Shown: one piece after another, positions 23,174-34,212 of the stretch
Numbering within the stretch: position 1 is the stretch's first letter
Layout: the number at the start of each line of letters is the position of its first letter
DNA from: Saccharina japonica
Taxonomy: Eukaryota > Sar > Phaeophyceae > Laminariales > Laminariaceae
Assembly (NCBI GenBank): GCA_008828725.1
Contig: MEHQ01001760.1
Location: 114,899 to 178,898, forward strand
Direction: 5' to 3'
DNA: 64,000 nucleotides
The notes under the pieces: model-generated
Told to the model about the DNA's origin: nothing
Databases searched by the model: none
The model's input: only the letters and a program-made list of their open reading frames with translations
Made by a program: the position numbers and the translations under genes

Positions 23174-23581
23174 TTGAGCCATTGGCCCCCCTCGTCTCTC
23201 GACGACTACTCCACGCCTACAGCAGTAGTAGTAGTCACTCCTGGAGCGGCCACCCCCGTCCTCCCGACCCCCCTCTACTCGCCAGCGACCGCCGACATCC
23301 GAGGCCGCGTCTATCTCGCCCTCGCCGACGGGTCAAGGCCGAGGTCCGTCTCAGCACGCCCACCTCCACCGTCCCCTCTATTTGAAGTAAAGCTTGATTG
23401 CGCCGCATCCGTCACTCCTACCTCCGGCGCCCGCAACGCCACGAGCGCCGGCCGCCGCGACGCGAAATGGCCGGTTCCGCCCTTGTGTATAACCCAGCCC
23501 GCCTATCCGCGTCGAAATCCCGGACCGAAACGCCCCAGGGCGGCTCTCCCTCGATTCCAAACTATTCCAAGTCATGTATAG
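23174..23581 (+). CDS. Open frame, unrecognised, doubtful
   Basis: A GC- and Pro-rich frame in an otherwise AT-rich region. It contains TADIRGRVYLALADGSRPRS. The overlapping frame is also open, so the length may reflect composition only. No family recognised and no splice support. Confidence 0.2.
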   Translation: MSHWPPSSLDDYSTPTAVVVVTPGAATPVLPTPLYSPATADIRGRVYLALADGSRPRSVSARPPPPSPLFEVKLDCAASVTPTSGARNATSAGRRDAKWPVPPLCITQPAYPRRNPGPKRPRAALPRFQTIPSHV

Positions 23582-26376
23582 ACTTTCTTACAGATGTCAT
23601 TCTTGCTGAGCGGGCTCGTTTGGTACATCCCTGGCCTCTCAAAGCTCCCACTTGAACACCCCCTCCTCCTGTTTCTTGCGCAATATTCCTGCCTTTCTTC
23701 GCTTTCTTCTAATTTTTCGTTTTTCGTTTTTCGTTTTTCCGAAAATCACACCCAGCTCAGGGCATGTCCAAAAACAGAATCGAACGTCGAAATGCTTTCG
23801 TTTTCGAGAGTATTTTAGACGAGGTGTCCAAACAGAATCAGAATGTGAAAAACAAAACCAAGGCGAAAAACAACGAAGAGCACAAGCTATGGGCCGTTCG
23901 TAAATACGTACACAATGCCGACAATCTAGCGCTCGGCGATACAGATCCACCAGGGAAGCAGGCATACGCGACGACAACTCGATCCCGTGAGGTCGTTGGG
24001 CCTCCCATGGAGATGGTGGCGCGTCCAACGTTGACGCCCCGGGATCAAACTTTAAATATCCTGAGAACGAACTTCCAACCTCGTTGTCGAGGGCATCACG
24101 CTGATTTCTCCTCAAAGCATCTTCGCTTTGGCTCGAACCCCGGGAAACAAAGGTCCTAGAGCGTCGGGGCTAGTGTTGTGGTTGGCCTGCTGGCTATTTA
24201 CGGGGGACTTGTGCGGCTGTGTTGCCGTGCTAGCTGTGGGTTGCGTGCTGTATGCGGCAGTCGTGATGTGATATTTTGATATCTTGACGTGGCTGCGCTG
24301 AACAGTAGGACACGCTGAATTGTTGCAGTTCGTGTTTTCGATTTCCTTTTCGATTTTCAGCGCTCAGCTTTTTTATTTTCGCTAATATAGGTTGGAAATA
24401 GCTCATTTAGTCGGAACCTAAAAAACGAAGGGGAACATGTTTGTGCCAGGGACCAATCACCGCCCTGTTTATTTTCAGTTCGATTTTCGATTTTGATTTT
24501 CGACTCTGTTTGCACGCCCTCAGCTCAGCTCACACTAAATCCATAAAATCCCACACTCATTTTAATATTTTTTCCTAAAGAGTCGAAAAAAGGCAAGAAA
24601 TGGATCTTTAAAGATCGATTCAGGATTCGAAAAGCAGCCAAAATTGACCAAGATAGCCGCTCCAACACTGGATTCCAAGATAAAAAGTCCGAAAAACAAA
24701 GTTGAAAAAAAACGAAAAAACGATTTTCGGAACTCAAATCTGAATCGAAAAGCAGTCAAAACTGAGCGAGATAGTCCCTACTCTCTACCACACTGACCTC
24801 ATGACACCAGGTAGCATACGAAGTACAAAACACCACACAGTATAACCAAAAAGGCATAAATCACACCCAGCTCAGCTCAGCTGCGCTCAGCAGCGCTATC
24901 TCTTTCCGTACATACCAGGTATCATGCGAAGTGCGAAGTACCACAGAATCATGAGAAAGGCAGTCAGCTCGGCTCATCTCACTCAGCAGCGCAGCGCAGT
25001 GCAGCGCAGTGCAGCGCCGTGCGGTGCTGTACGGGGCGTTCTCTTTCGTACATACCAAAATAAGTATGTACGTACATACATGCATACGGCGTCCGGGTTG
25101 TTTTCCTGGAGCATGGAGCTCTAGGCATTTGCAAGTCGCCTGTTTGCACCTAAAATTTTGGGCCATCTGTTCCGTTATGGAGCATGCACGCCGTCGGAGA
25201 TGCCATCGAGCACTATCCCAAGGACAGTAAGGCCCGCCCCCCCTACGCCCGATACCGTGCTCTCGTAGTGCTACACTAACACATTATCTGAACGACACTA
25301 TCTAGACGAGCTACGAGAGACGAGGTGTGGCGCGTGACCCAACATACCCCTTTGCTTTCCACCATCCCCACGGCTTGCGGCCCCAAGCGACTCGCGCTTT
25401 GCCGTTTGACACAATGCTCCGCGCCAACTTGACGGCGTACCCTCAAAGCGCGTCGGAACAGGATGAGGTGTCCATCGCGGTTGGTTGCGACGATGTTGAC
25501 CTAAATGGCGTTCCATCCTGAACGGGCAACGTGTCTACAGCCAGACAACTCACAGTCCCTACCAAATACTGCTTTACAGCGGCCACCATACAGGGAAACC
25601 GAGCACGAGGGGTTCATGAACACAATGGAATGGGTGCACGATAGGGGTCCACTGGGTTCATGGACCCCTCTGGGGACAGCACAGGCCACAGGTAAGGTGA
25701 AGTGGCTGACAGTCCCGGCATCTCGTGTGGACAACTGGTCGTTATGAAGTTGCTTGCGAAGGATGCACGATGAGACAATGAGCCCTTTATAGGTACAATT
25801 TAGCCACTTATAGGTGAAGTCCAACTTGAGTAGCCGGCGACAGGTATACCTTAACCTTTCAAGCCTATTTTAGGTACGATGGAGCATTTGCCAATCAAAG
25901 AGGGGCCGAGAAAGCCTTTTCCCTCAGTGCAATATTGTGTGTACCTATAGACGGCTCAAAAGGCGTAGGTATACCTGGTACCTACAGTATATAATACCTG
26001 GTATGTATTTTTGGCTTTTACCCAAAACCGAAAGACTCTTCAACTGTGAGATTGGAAAACTCGTCGAAACTCATACGATGTATATGTGTACGTATATTTG
26101 CAAGCTGCGTGTGATAGCATAATATCTGGCATGGTACATACCGACGCGATGTTTAACAGGTTGTTTTTGAGCTTGCACCTGGTACACCTCAGAAACAGAC
26201 ACACCAGGTATCTATATAGCTTTGGTTCCACGACTTCTCCGCCTATCCCTTAGCTGACGCACGCGGACCGCCGACAGCGCATCACAATCACAGCAGCACT
26301 CGCAGTTGTCCCTCACTGACCACCGTGGTGCGTCCCTCCAACGGGTGCCGTTTTGCCTTTGTCGTTTGTAAAACAG
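23582..26376. other. Mostly non-coding stretch before the kinase
   Basis: Holds GATTTTCGA/TCGAAAA-rich sequence (23700-24760), GCAGC/GTGCAGC repeats (24980-25025) and several ATACCTGGTAT palindromes (near 24907, 25970, 25997). A short plus-strand frame near 25180-25260 reads SMHAVGDAIEHYPKDSKARP and could be an exon, but its borders are unclear. The missing 5' exon of the kinase should be in this stretch. Confidence 0.4.
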
Positions 26377-28412
26377 GCACGGGTAGTCACTCCCAGGTGT
26401 TCAGAGCGGTCGAGCGAGCGACCGGCAACCTGGTGGCGGTGAAAGCGATCCACACCGACTGGCTGGACCGACGGCGGGTGGAGTTCCTGCGCGCTGAGAT
26501 CGACATCCACAACGAGGTGTCGCGCCACCCCTTTGTGGTGCGACTGCTGGGGGTGTTCGATGATTCGGAGGCGCAGTTTATAGTGCAGGAGCTGGCGGAG
26601 GGGGGCAGCTTGTTGGACCACCTGCACTCGCGCTCGAGCATGGAGACGGAGGCGGAGGTGCGCGCTTGCGGTTGCGATCGGTGCAGTCGGCCTGACCGAA
26701 CCCGATGATAGTTCTTAGTGATTTTTCTGAACGAGAAGCGGGGTCAGTGTCATAGGCGCTGTGTTATATTACTCGTACACCGCACAATCGTACACACACG
26801 CGTTCCGTTGCCCGGCGATTGAGGGGTTTCTGTGGTATTTATGTATGTGGTTGTGCTGTAAATTTTGCTGGCAAGGTTGTATCACTTGTCGGCGGAGCAG
26901 CGGTAGCGGCCGTCTTTCGCCACGTGGTGATGTCGTCCTTCACGTCAAGAAAATCGCCCACGTGTACATCTAGTAGCGCAACGTTGGCGGCCCTTTTGAA
27001 GCTTGGGGTTACCCCGCACCACGCCAAACCCCGTGCTTTGGCCAATTTGTCTCCATCAGCTTGTTTTAATTAACGCGGACAAATCCGTTTATCCAGGTGC
27101 GAGTGTTGCTGAGGAGGCTGCTTGCGGCGGCGCAGTTCTTGCACGGGCGAGGCATTGTGCACAGAGATATCAAGGTGCGTACGCGAGCATGTGCCCGTTC
27201 GGACCGCTGTGGGTACCAAGCCGGAAGTGCACCAGCGTCACGCGACGAACCCCTCCTGTATTTTGGTAATGTTAGTTTCCTCCCCGCCCAGCTTTTGAAT
27301 TTTGTGCGTCGTCCCGAGTTGCAAGTCCCGAGGTGCAATAGACTCGGTGTGGTGGCCTCGGGTGCTCCGAATTGTACCGACGCTTACGTAGCCAGAGTGG
27401 CGACCTTCGTTGTGACTTCGGTTTGTCTCAGCTTCTCCGGCTGTACCGAAAATGGCACGCGAGTATTTTAGCCGGAAAACGGTGTTTTTTTCGACCAACA
27501 GCGCAGTATCGGTTTCCTTTGCGCCACGCGCTTTTGGAGGGGTCTGTCACCTCCGGAGGGCAGTCCTTCGCCAATGTTCTGCTGCGCTGTGTCGTGCGCC
27601 AGCGTTGGTTGGGCGTGCAGTGAATGTGCCGCCTCTGCCTTCGCGCCTGCGTGCTCCCTAGAACCTGCTGTTGCGCACACGACGTTTTACCGACGAGCCA
27701 CTTGCTCGAAACACGGTGAACCAACTCTATGTTGGTGCGTCTCCGCCAAACTTGGGGCTGTGCTTGCTGCGCTGTTTTGATTTTAACCACTTTTCCCATC
27801 CGTCGGACACGCGCGATGCAGCCGGAAAACTTGCTTGTCATGAGGGAAGGCGACATGAGCTCGACCAAGCTGGCGGACTTCGGCTTCGCGACCCGGCTCA
27901 ACGGGGAGTCGGCGGTCGCCGGCCCGGCCTGCGGGACGCCTGAGTACGTGGCGCCGGAAATTTTGCTACAGCAGCCCTTCTGCGGGAAAGCCGACGTCTG
28001 GAGTGCGGGAGTGACAGCCTTCTGCCTCCTGTCGGGCGTGATGCCCTTCCACGGCCTTACCCTGGACAAGCTGTACACCGCGGTTTTGGATGGCGCGTGC
28101 TCTTATGCCGGCGCGCCATGGGAGGGAGTCTCGGCGAGCGCACGAGACTGCGTCCAACGCATGCTGCAGGTTGACCCCGAAGAGAGGTGGACCGCGGCGC
28201 AGCTGCTCGAACACCCTTGGATTACGGGGGCGGGGGTTGGGGTGGGTGTCGGTGGGGACTCGCGGTTGGACGGGCGGAAACGACGGCGACCCCGGTTAAG
28301 GACGTTGGGCTTGGCTGTCGTGTTCTTGAATAGATTGCTCGTGCGGTCTGGGCGGCCTACCATGGGAAACCGCGGCCGCTCCAGACCGCTGCAGGAGTTG
28401 GGCAGCCCATAA
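26377..28412 (+). CDS. Ser/Thr protein kinase, CAMK-like, 5' exon not found
   Basis: Three exons: 26377-26657, 27097-27174 and 27822-28412 (stop). Phases agree, with donors GAG|GTGCGC and AAG|GTGCGT and acceptors AACAG, TCCAG and GCAG. The catalytic elements are all present in order: glycine loop GTGSHSQVF, lysine in VAVKAIH, a Glu in the alpha-C region, the hinge-like VQELAEGGSLLDHL, HRDIK joined across the intron to PENLL, DFGFAT, GTPEYVAPEI, DVWSAGVTAFCLLSG, and a C-lobe ending LLEHPWI. The kinase is therefore predicted active. The CAMK assignment rests on the GTPEYVAPE segment and the LLEHPW end. A Gly- and Arg-rich tail of about 65 residues follows; I see no EF-hands or calmodulin site. 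The exon encoding the start and first glycine-loop residues must lie left of 26377 and was not identified. The frame is broken between exons, so these are real introns. Confidence 0.88.
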
Positions 28413-30344
28413 GGGCAATACTTATTTTTTGTTGTGGTCGTGGCGTGCGTATTTTTGTGTCAGGAGGTTTGCCGTCCGCGTGTGGTTTTTTTTTTTTGGT
28501 TGGGTTGTGTGGAGGCCGCTGTAAAGGCGTTACGTCACGATCGTGTCTGTACTTTTGGTTTTAGCGTTCTATTTCTTAGTGAGGGGAGCTCGTGGCTCCG
28601 CTTTGTGTACCGTACTGAAAATGTTGGTGGGATCCCTCCCCTGCATATTTACTAAGTCCTTTTATATTTTGTGGGTCTACTCGGATAGAGTAGGCGTTTC
28701 AGGGTCAGCGGCTGATTTTTCATCCGCAGCCACCAAAGAACGGATCGCCGCTACTACTCGTATCACGACTACCGTTGCTTTTCACCCTACGGGTGCTGGT
28801 TCTGTTACTACTATTAACATTACTACCGCGGTTGCTGTATGCTTTTGGTTCCCCATAAAACGCGGCCGCTGTGATATACCGTCGCTACTACAGTACTGTA
28901 GTCCGTGTGGCTGCGTGGTCGTATATACGTACCACGAACATAGTCTCCGTTTTATTTGGGGTCAGACAACGATCTGGGGTACCCCGCTCTCTTCCCCTGT
29001 TACGGTGAACCTAATAACCCGACCGGACGGAAGACGTCTTGAGAATGGGTTGACCCTGTTCAAAAGTCGGCTACGACGAGGCACCGAGGAGGAACGTTGG
29101 GGCGGTGCTCGGTTTACCTTAAAAATGAACGAGGGCTGTTCGAATTCGGCCATGGCGAGATATTGTCGAGGGACGTCGAGCGTTGCTCGGTTAACCGCGA
29201 ACAATCGGCTTGTCGGTGGCGCGGCGGCTTTTCCCATGGAGAGCAGCGAGGGCAACCGGGTGTTACCTAGATATTTTTACTGATAGCGCGGTTCCGCGGC
29301 CTTATCTCTACCAATGTTTAGACGGTGCAAGTAGACCCCCTTTGACGCGTTGCAGGCGGTGGCCGCTGAAAGCTACGTTTGGAGGTCTTGTGTTTTGTTG
29401 TGCTCTCTCTCTCTCTTGGCTCGACGATGCCATTCGATGGGAGGGCTCTGCATGTTGAGAGGTTTTTTTTTTTTGTCGGAGAATAAGCTGGGTACCGCGG
29501 GGTTGTGCAGTAGAATCATTTTAAGAGGAGTGAGTGTAGATTGTCTCTGTTCTTGCAAGGTGTACGCCAAAGCTTGCACCACGCGGAGGCCTTTACGCGC
29601 GAGTTTCAATAGACTTGAGGGTTGCGGCAGCCGTAACCGTAGGCTGCCATTGGATCGGTCTGCTATCTCGAATGTGTACCAGCTCGTCGTTTTGTTTGTG
29701 TTCTCCTTTGTGTACCGAGTGCCTGTCGAGAGGTCTACCGGTACGAATTGCCTCGACTGGTTCAACACACCGTCACAGGTCGAAACAGTTCTGCAAGCAG
29801 TGTGAAAAGCTCTTCTTATCGTGTAGGGCGAAGTCGTGGTTGCCATGTAACCGTGGTTGGGGGTGTTGTCTCCTGGCGAAAGGTTTCGCTATTTGTGAGG
29901 CGTGTGTGCGTGTGTGGGGATTGTGGAGTCTTGATAAATATGCCCTTGGCAGGCCGGCACCGTTGAGCGTCATTTCCTGTGTTATCCTACTTTTTGTTGA
30001 GCGTTTGGAAGTGGGCGCGGTGTTTCATGTGACCTGGTCGCCTCAAGGCGGTAAAATAATTGAATGTTTTTTCGACTGCGTGTCTGTAAATATCTCTGCA
30101 CTATTAATAGTAGTGCAGCTCTTTCTTGTAGTCTTCCTCGTGCTTGAGCGATACTGGACGATGTCCTAATCGTCCACGTTTGAAAGTGGGTAACCACGGA
30201 TGCCTCTGATTGGGTGCAACCGCGTGTAGACTTAAGGCAATACGAGGTATACATATCTACCAACTGGCCATACGAAGTATGTTTTTAGTACTACTGTATC
30301 GTGGCGTCCCCATTTATCTTCTTTTTTGCGGAGATATCAAATAA
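28413..30344. other. Stretch between kinase and 30.3-kb gene
   Basis: Probable 3' UTR of the kinase followed by intergenic DNA. Long open frames (28543-29283, 29615-30169) have no recognisable domain, splice structure or start context. NotI-like GCGGCCGC sites lie near 28371 and 28861. Nothing else seen. Confidence 0.4.
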
Positions 30345-31879
30345 TTAGTAGCTCTTTCGGGGCGGTGTTGTACGCCGCTGGCGCCTATTCCGACGGCGTC
30401 GGCGAACGGCGGGATATCGCTCGCCTTCGGTACGTGCTCCGTCTTCATCGAAAAGATGATCAGGCACGCAACAGTCCCTGAACGATAACCACAGCGTTAC
30501 GACAATGGCACAGGATGAAACGGTCGCACGTCGTGAGCGCATGCAATCTGCATATCGAGTATGCGTATGACACTGCTGCTGAAGGCGGAGAGAGGACGAC
30601 GCCTTCAACCGCGGATCAAAAACGCTGTTGTTGTTTGTTTCCGGAAACTGCGACCTCACTCCTACCGACACGAGCGTCATGCTAAACTTTAGAGCAATGC
30701 AGAGTCATCCGCGATCCCCAAGTCAGTTATGTTTGCTGCCAAATGGGTGCCGTCCATTGCCCTAAAAAACAAAATCGCGCTCGCATTATTAGGCTCAGCG
30801 TTTTGCTGAGCGATCAAGTTCAACGCGTACCAGCACAGCACGACTCATGATACAAAAAGGGCAACGTACGCGGCGACTCACAGATTGAACACATCTCCTC
30901 GAGTCACAACGTCACCGCCATCGTCCGAGCGGTCATGAGCGATGTGTTTGGAGATCACCAGCGAGAGAACACCCTGTTGCACCATCTTAACCCATGTTTT
31001 GGAGATGTTGGCGGTGAGATCCACTGAAACGGAACATAACACAGTCACGTTTAGTTTTATTCCCGTCTTCGGCACCAAGATAGAATCAGGGGGGCGTGTA
31101 CCCCCGATTGGTGATGTTGACTTTTCCATTTTTATTTTTTACCTTCACATAGCGTGTAGAGGGGAGCGGAGGGCTCCAGACTATCTGTTTTTGACTGGCT
31201 TTGATCGCTTTGCGGACCCTTCGGGTTCCACTTTTATTTCAGTATACCTTTTTTGGGTAAGTTAGCCTGTGACCACGGGAATCGACCGTGTCAAGTGTTG
31301 GATTAGTACGGACAGATGGAGGTACTGGATAGAGAGACCGGCACGGTTTTTAATGTGAAGACAACAACAACAAACTTCGATTCGTAGCGGCGGCGGGTAA
31401 AAGGTGTGGATAAGGTACAGCCAGTATCATCTACCGGTATAGGATACACGGATAAACCAATAGGGCCAAATGCTTCTGGCTACTAACGCTATACCAGGTA
31501 TGTATGTAGTAGGGGGGCGTGGTTGCCCCGCACAGCCGCACCGGGCGAGGCCACCGCCACTGCAGTCCCACAGACAGCCTCAGCCAGCACAATGTAACAA
31601 GGTATTCCCACACTTTTGCTAAACTTCAGCGTGCCGGCTTACAGTCGGTTCTACTGGATATGTTATAAAGGGTGACCGCGAGAATCACTAAACAGCACTG
31701 ACCCCTACGATCGTGAGCACGTCCGAACTGGCAGCATCCAGTTCACCACAATGCTGGCTCCGTCTCAATACCCGGCTACGTGGACCAAGCGTCTTCATTA
31801 GAGATACATTCAACATTTCCCACACGCAGTCCAAGCGAACTGTCATGTCTTTGTTCGTGTCCGAGGGCAGGGGCTGCTG
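30345..31879 (-). CDS. Unrecognised gene, three 3' exons
   Basis: Exons in transcription order: about 31879-31747 (acceptor CACACAG, donor TGTG|GTGAAC), 31023-30882 (acceptor CGTTTCAG, donor AATCT|GTGAGT) and 30477-30345 (acceptor TCGTTCAG, stop). Both junctions keep phase. The encoded segments are DMTVRLDCVWEMLNVSLMKT, then ISKTWVKMVQQGVLSLVISK and RSDDGGDVVTRGDVF, then DCCVPDHLFDEDGARTEGER and a basic tail (RRRRRNRRQRRTTPPRKS). The middle exon has two strong splice sites and is the best supported. The basic tail could be a nuclear-localisation-type sequence. The upstream part is not identified. Function unknown. Confidence 0.5.
31071..31373 (+). repeat. 0.3-kb dispersed repeat, partner of 17.85 kb
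   Basis: Near-identical inverted partner of 17846-18173. Lies 48 bases upstream of an exon (31023-30882) on the minus strand, inside a probable intron. It ends in AATGTGAAGACAACAACAAC. Confidence 0.85.
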
Positions 31880-32134
31880 CTGTGTGGGACGAGATGTGAA
31901 GAGCGCGTACACTCACAACGAGTAGCTGCCAAGAAAGGCTGGCGCAATTTTCACACCCATAATATTAACAGGTTATGAGCCTCGTAACAGCAATAATAAT
32001 AGCAACAACAACACCAACATCAAGCAACGGCAACGACAACGGCAACTGCCGCCGTAGCAGCAGCAGCAGCAGCAAAACAGTGTTCCCAACAGCCGAAGGT
32101 TGGCGAGACGTGGCGATGCAGAGGGCCCAAATTT

Positions 32135-32851
32135 ATGGAGGCAAAGCGTGGGTCCTTATCCCTCGCCAAGGCGTTCGTGGCCGAACGATGTACGTATCAT
32201 TTTACCGGTATGTTCCACATATTTTTGCTGATGGTAAGGAGGGTTGGAACCGATGAAAATCACGACGCATTCGCTTCGTGGGGCGTCCCTGATCTGCTGA
32301 CGGTGGCGGGCTTGGGAGGTCTTTCAATGCAGTCTACCGATCTTGTTTTCGCGGATCGGCTTGCTTTGGGTGATATCCTGGGGCTGTTGATTGAGAGCTT
32401 AGATCGTCTTGGTCGGTACCAGCTACGTACGAACAAGCAGCACGTTTTTACAACTTCTACTCGTCGTATGCAACTGCCAGGCTGCGTTCTGGCCGTTGAC
32501 GGTAGACTGCAAGCGATCGACGATGCTCTTGAGGCGGGGGTGCGGGAGGGCGTTCTATTTAAAAATCAACCAACAGGAAAAAGAGGCAAGGTAGCGCGTG
32601 CGCTGCTGCTGTTCGTTGCCAAGCAAGGGAATATGTGGTTGGAGGCAGTGCGCTGGATTGATGTATCATACCATGCTTACCATGCTTCTAACGTGCCTGG
32701 TGCGATCCAGAAAGCGTGCGCAAACCAGCCAACGTATTTACCGCGTTGCGCAGTAGAGAAAGGGATTTCGTGCCCGCAGTTTTCTGATTGGTCAATTTTT
32801 TTGGCTGGAAATTTTGAATGGTGGGAAATCCTTGGTCGACATTTGTCGTAA
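32135..32851 (+). CDS. 238-codon open frame, unrecognised
   Basis: Uninterrupted frame starting ATG at 32135. Segments such as ASWGVPDLLTVAGLGGLSMQ and ADRLALGDILGLLIESLDRL have protein-like composition. The overlapping frame 31975-32256 is also open and includes a poly-Ser run (AGC repeats near 32057-32075) and SKTVFPTAEGWRDVAMQRAQ. I recognise no family and see no decisive start or splice evidence. It may be a single-exon gene or chance. Confidence 0.3.
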   Translation: MEAKRGSLSLAKAFVAERCTYHFTGMFHIFLLMVRRVGTDENHDAFASWGVPDLLTVAGLGGLSMQSTDLVFADRLALGDILGLLIESLDRLGRYQLRTNKQHVFTTSTRRMQLPGCVLAVDGRLQAIDDALEAGVREGVLFKNQPTGKRGKVARALLLFVAKQGNMWLEAVRWIDVSYHAYHASNVPGAIQKACANQPTYLPRCAVEKGISCPQFSDWSIFLAGNFEWWEILGRHLS

Positions 32852-34212
32852 TCCGGAATCGTGACGTCACTTTTCGGGAAAAACAAAAACCTGGAAAAGT
32901 GGCCGTGGATGATGACGTCAGTCTTCTTTTTTTGGAAAATTGACCGGAAAAAGTTTTCTTCAGAGCATATTACGTAGGTAGGGTCGAGACGAGACTGTGA
33001 GTTCTTCTTGTTTTGATAGGAAGCATATCTTCAGTCATGTTCCATTTTCGTTTACGAGTATAATGGCTCAGCCTCTGGTGGGCGTTCAATCGACGTTGCC
33101 AGCGGAAACTTATGGCTACAGTGTGGTTAACTCTCGATCGGCAGACTTTGACAACAACAGTCCGATTCGTTCTAAAAACATCGTAATCAGCTGTAGGTAC
33201 GACAACTAGGTAGACCGGACACTTTTCGCTTCTTCTTGCCGCTGTTCTTTCTAACACCACTGAAAGACTATAAGCTGTTGCTGTCCTGTCTTCCAACCTG
33301 TCCCTTATTATCCCCCGTACGCCCCCCGGACCAACCGCAAGTGATAGTCGAGAGAGATAAATTCAGCGTTGCGCGAAATACCACGGTTGCGCGGAGGAAG
33401 CGCAGCGAGATATTTAGCGCCGGGTGAGAGAAGGCCTCTCGGAGCTGTGAATAGTTGTATTGATAGTCTAGATAATGCCGGTAACTCTGAACAGCCTATT
33501 GCTGCCGCACGTTGCGTGTCGGCGTTGGTTCGGGACTGAAAAAACAGTGCCTGGGAGCGCTTATGTTGAACGTTTGGGACGATTTTGACCCTTTTGGGCG
33601 GTACGTTTTCGAACCATATTACTTGTGCCGAACCGTCGGCCCATGGTAATATTACACTGGCAATATAGTGATGTAGCATAATAATCGGGGATTAGGGGGG
33701 AAATAACAAGAATATGCTGTATGGTATCATTTTTCGGTTGACATTGTTTTTTCCTGTCGGTTTGAGGACTGCTGTGTAAGCTGAGAGAGTGGGGAGTTTT
33801 ACGAAGTTTTGGATGAAGCGGGCAGTCCGACAAAGTCGCATGTGCTTTACTCGAATTGTGTGAACCACGAGGGTAGTCTCGACTGTCTCAAAGTGACGTG
33901 GGTGGGGCAGAATGCATTCATCAATTAATGATCTCTCAGCGTTAAGACAAAAAAGAATCCCGCTCTACGGCGGGCTTCCGCCCATGGATTGCACTCTTGC
34001 GAACGCCTCTTTGGAGTTGCTGCCAAAAACTAACTTAACCTATTAACAGAGCAATACTGACTATCTCAGACTAACCTTCAATGGAGCAATAGCTACTGTA
34101 CACTACATTGCCACAGGAACTAAGTCACAATTGCTACAAGAACAAGAACTACGGCAATTAAAACTAATGGGGGCCAACAACCCCATCAGGGTGAAGCTAT
34201 CACACGCTCGCA
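32852..34212. other. Intergenic stretch
   Basis: No supported gene. Short inverted sequence near 33953-33975 (CCCGCTCTACGGCGGGC). Frames at 33308-33679 and 33561-33833 (minus) lack any support. Confidence 0.4.

Noticed and set aside
28543..29283. 246-codon open frame downstream of the kinase
   Set aside because: No domain, no splice structure, Thr/Arg-rich chance composition; more likely 3' UTR or intergenic.
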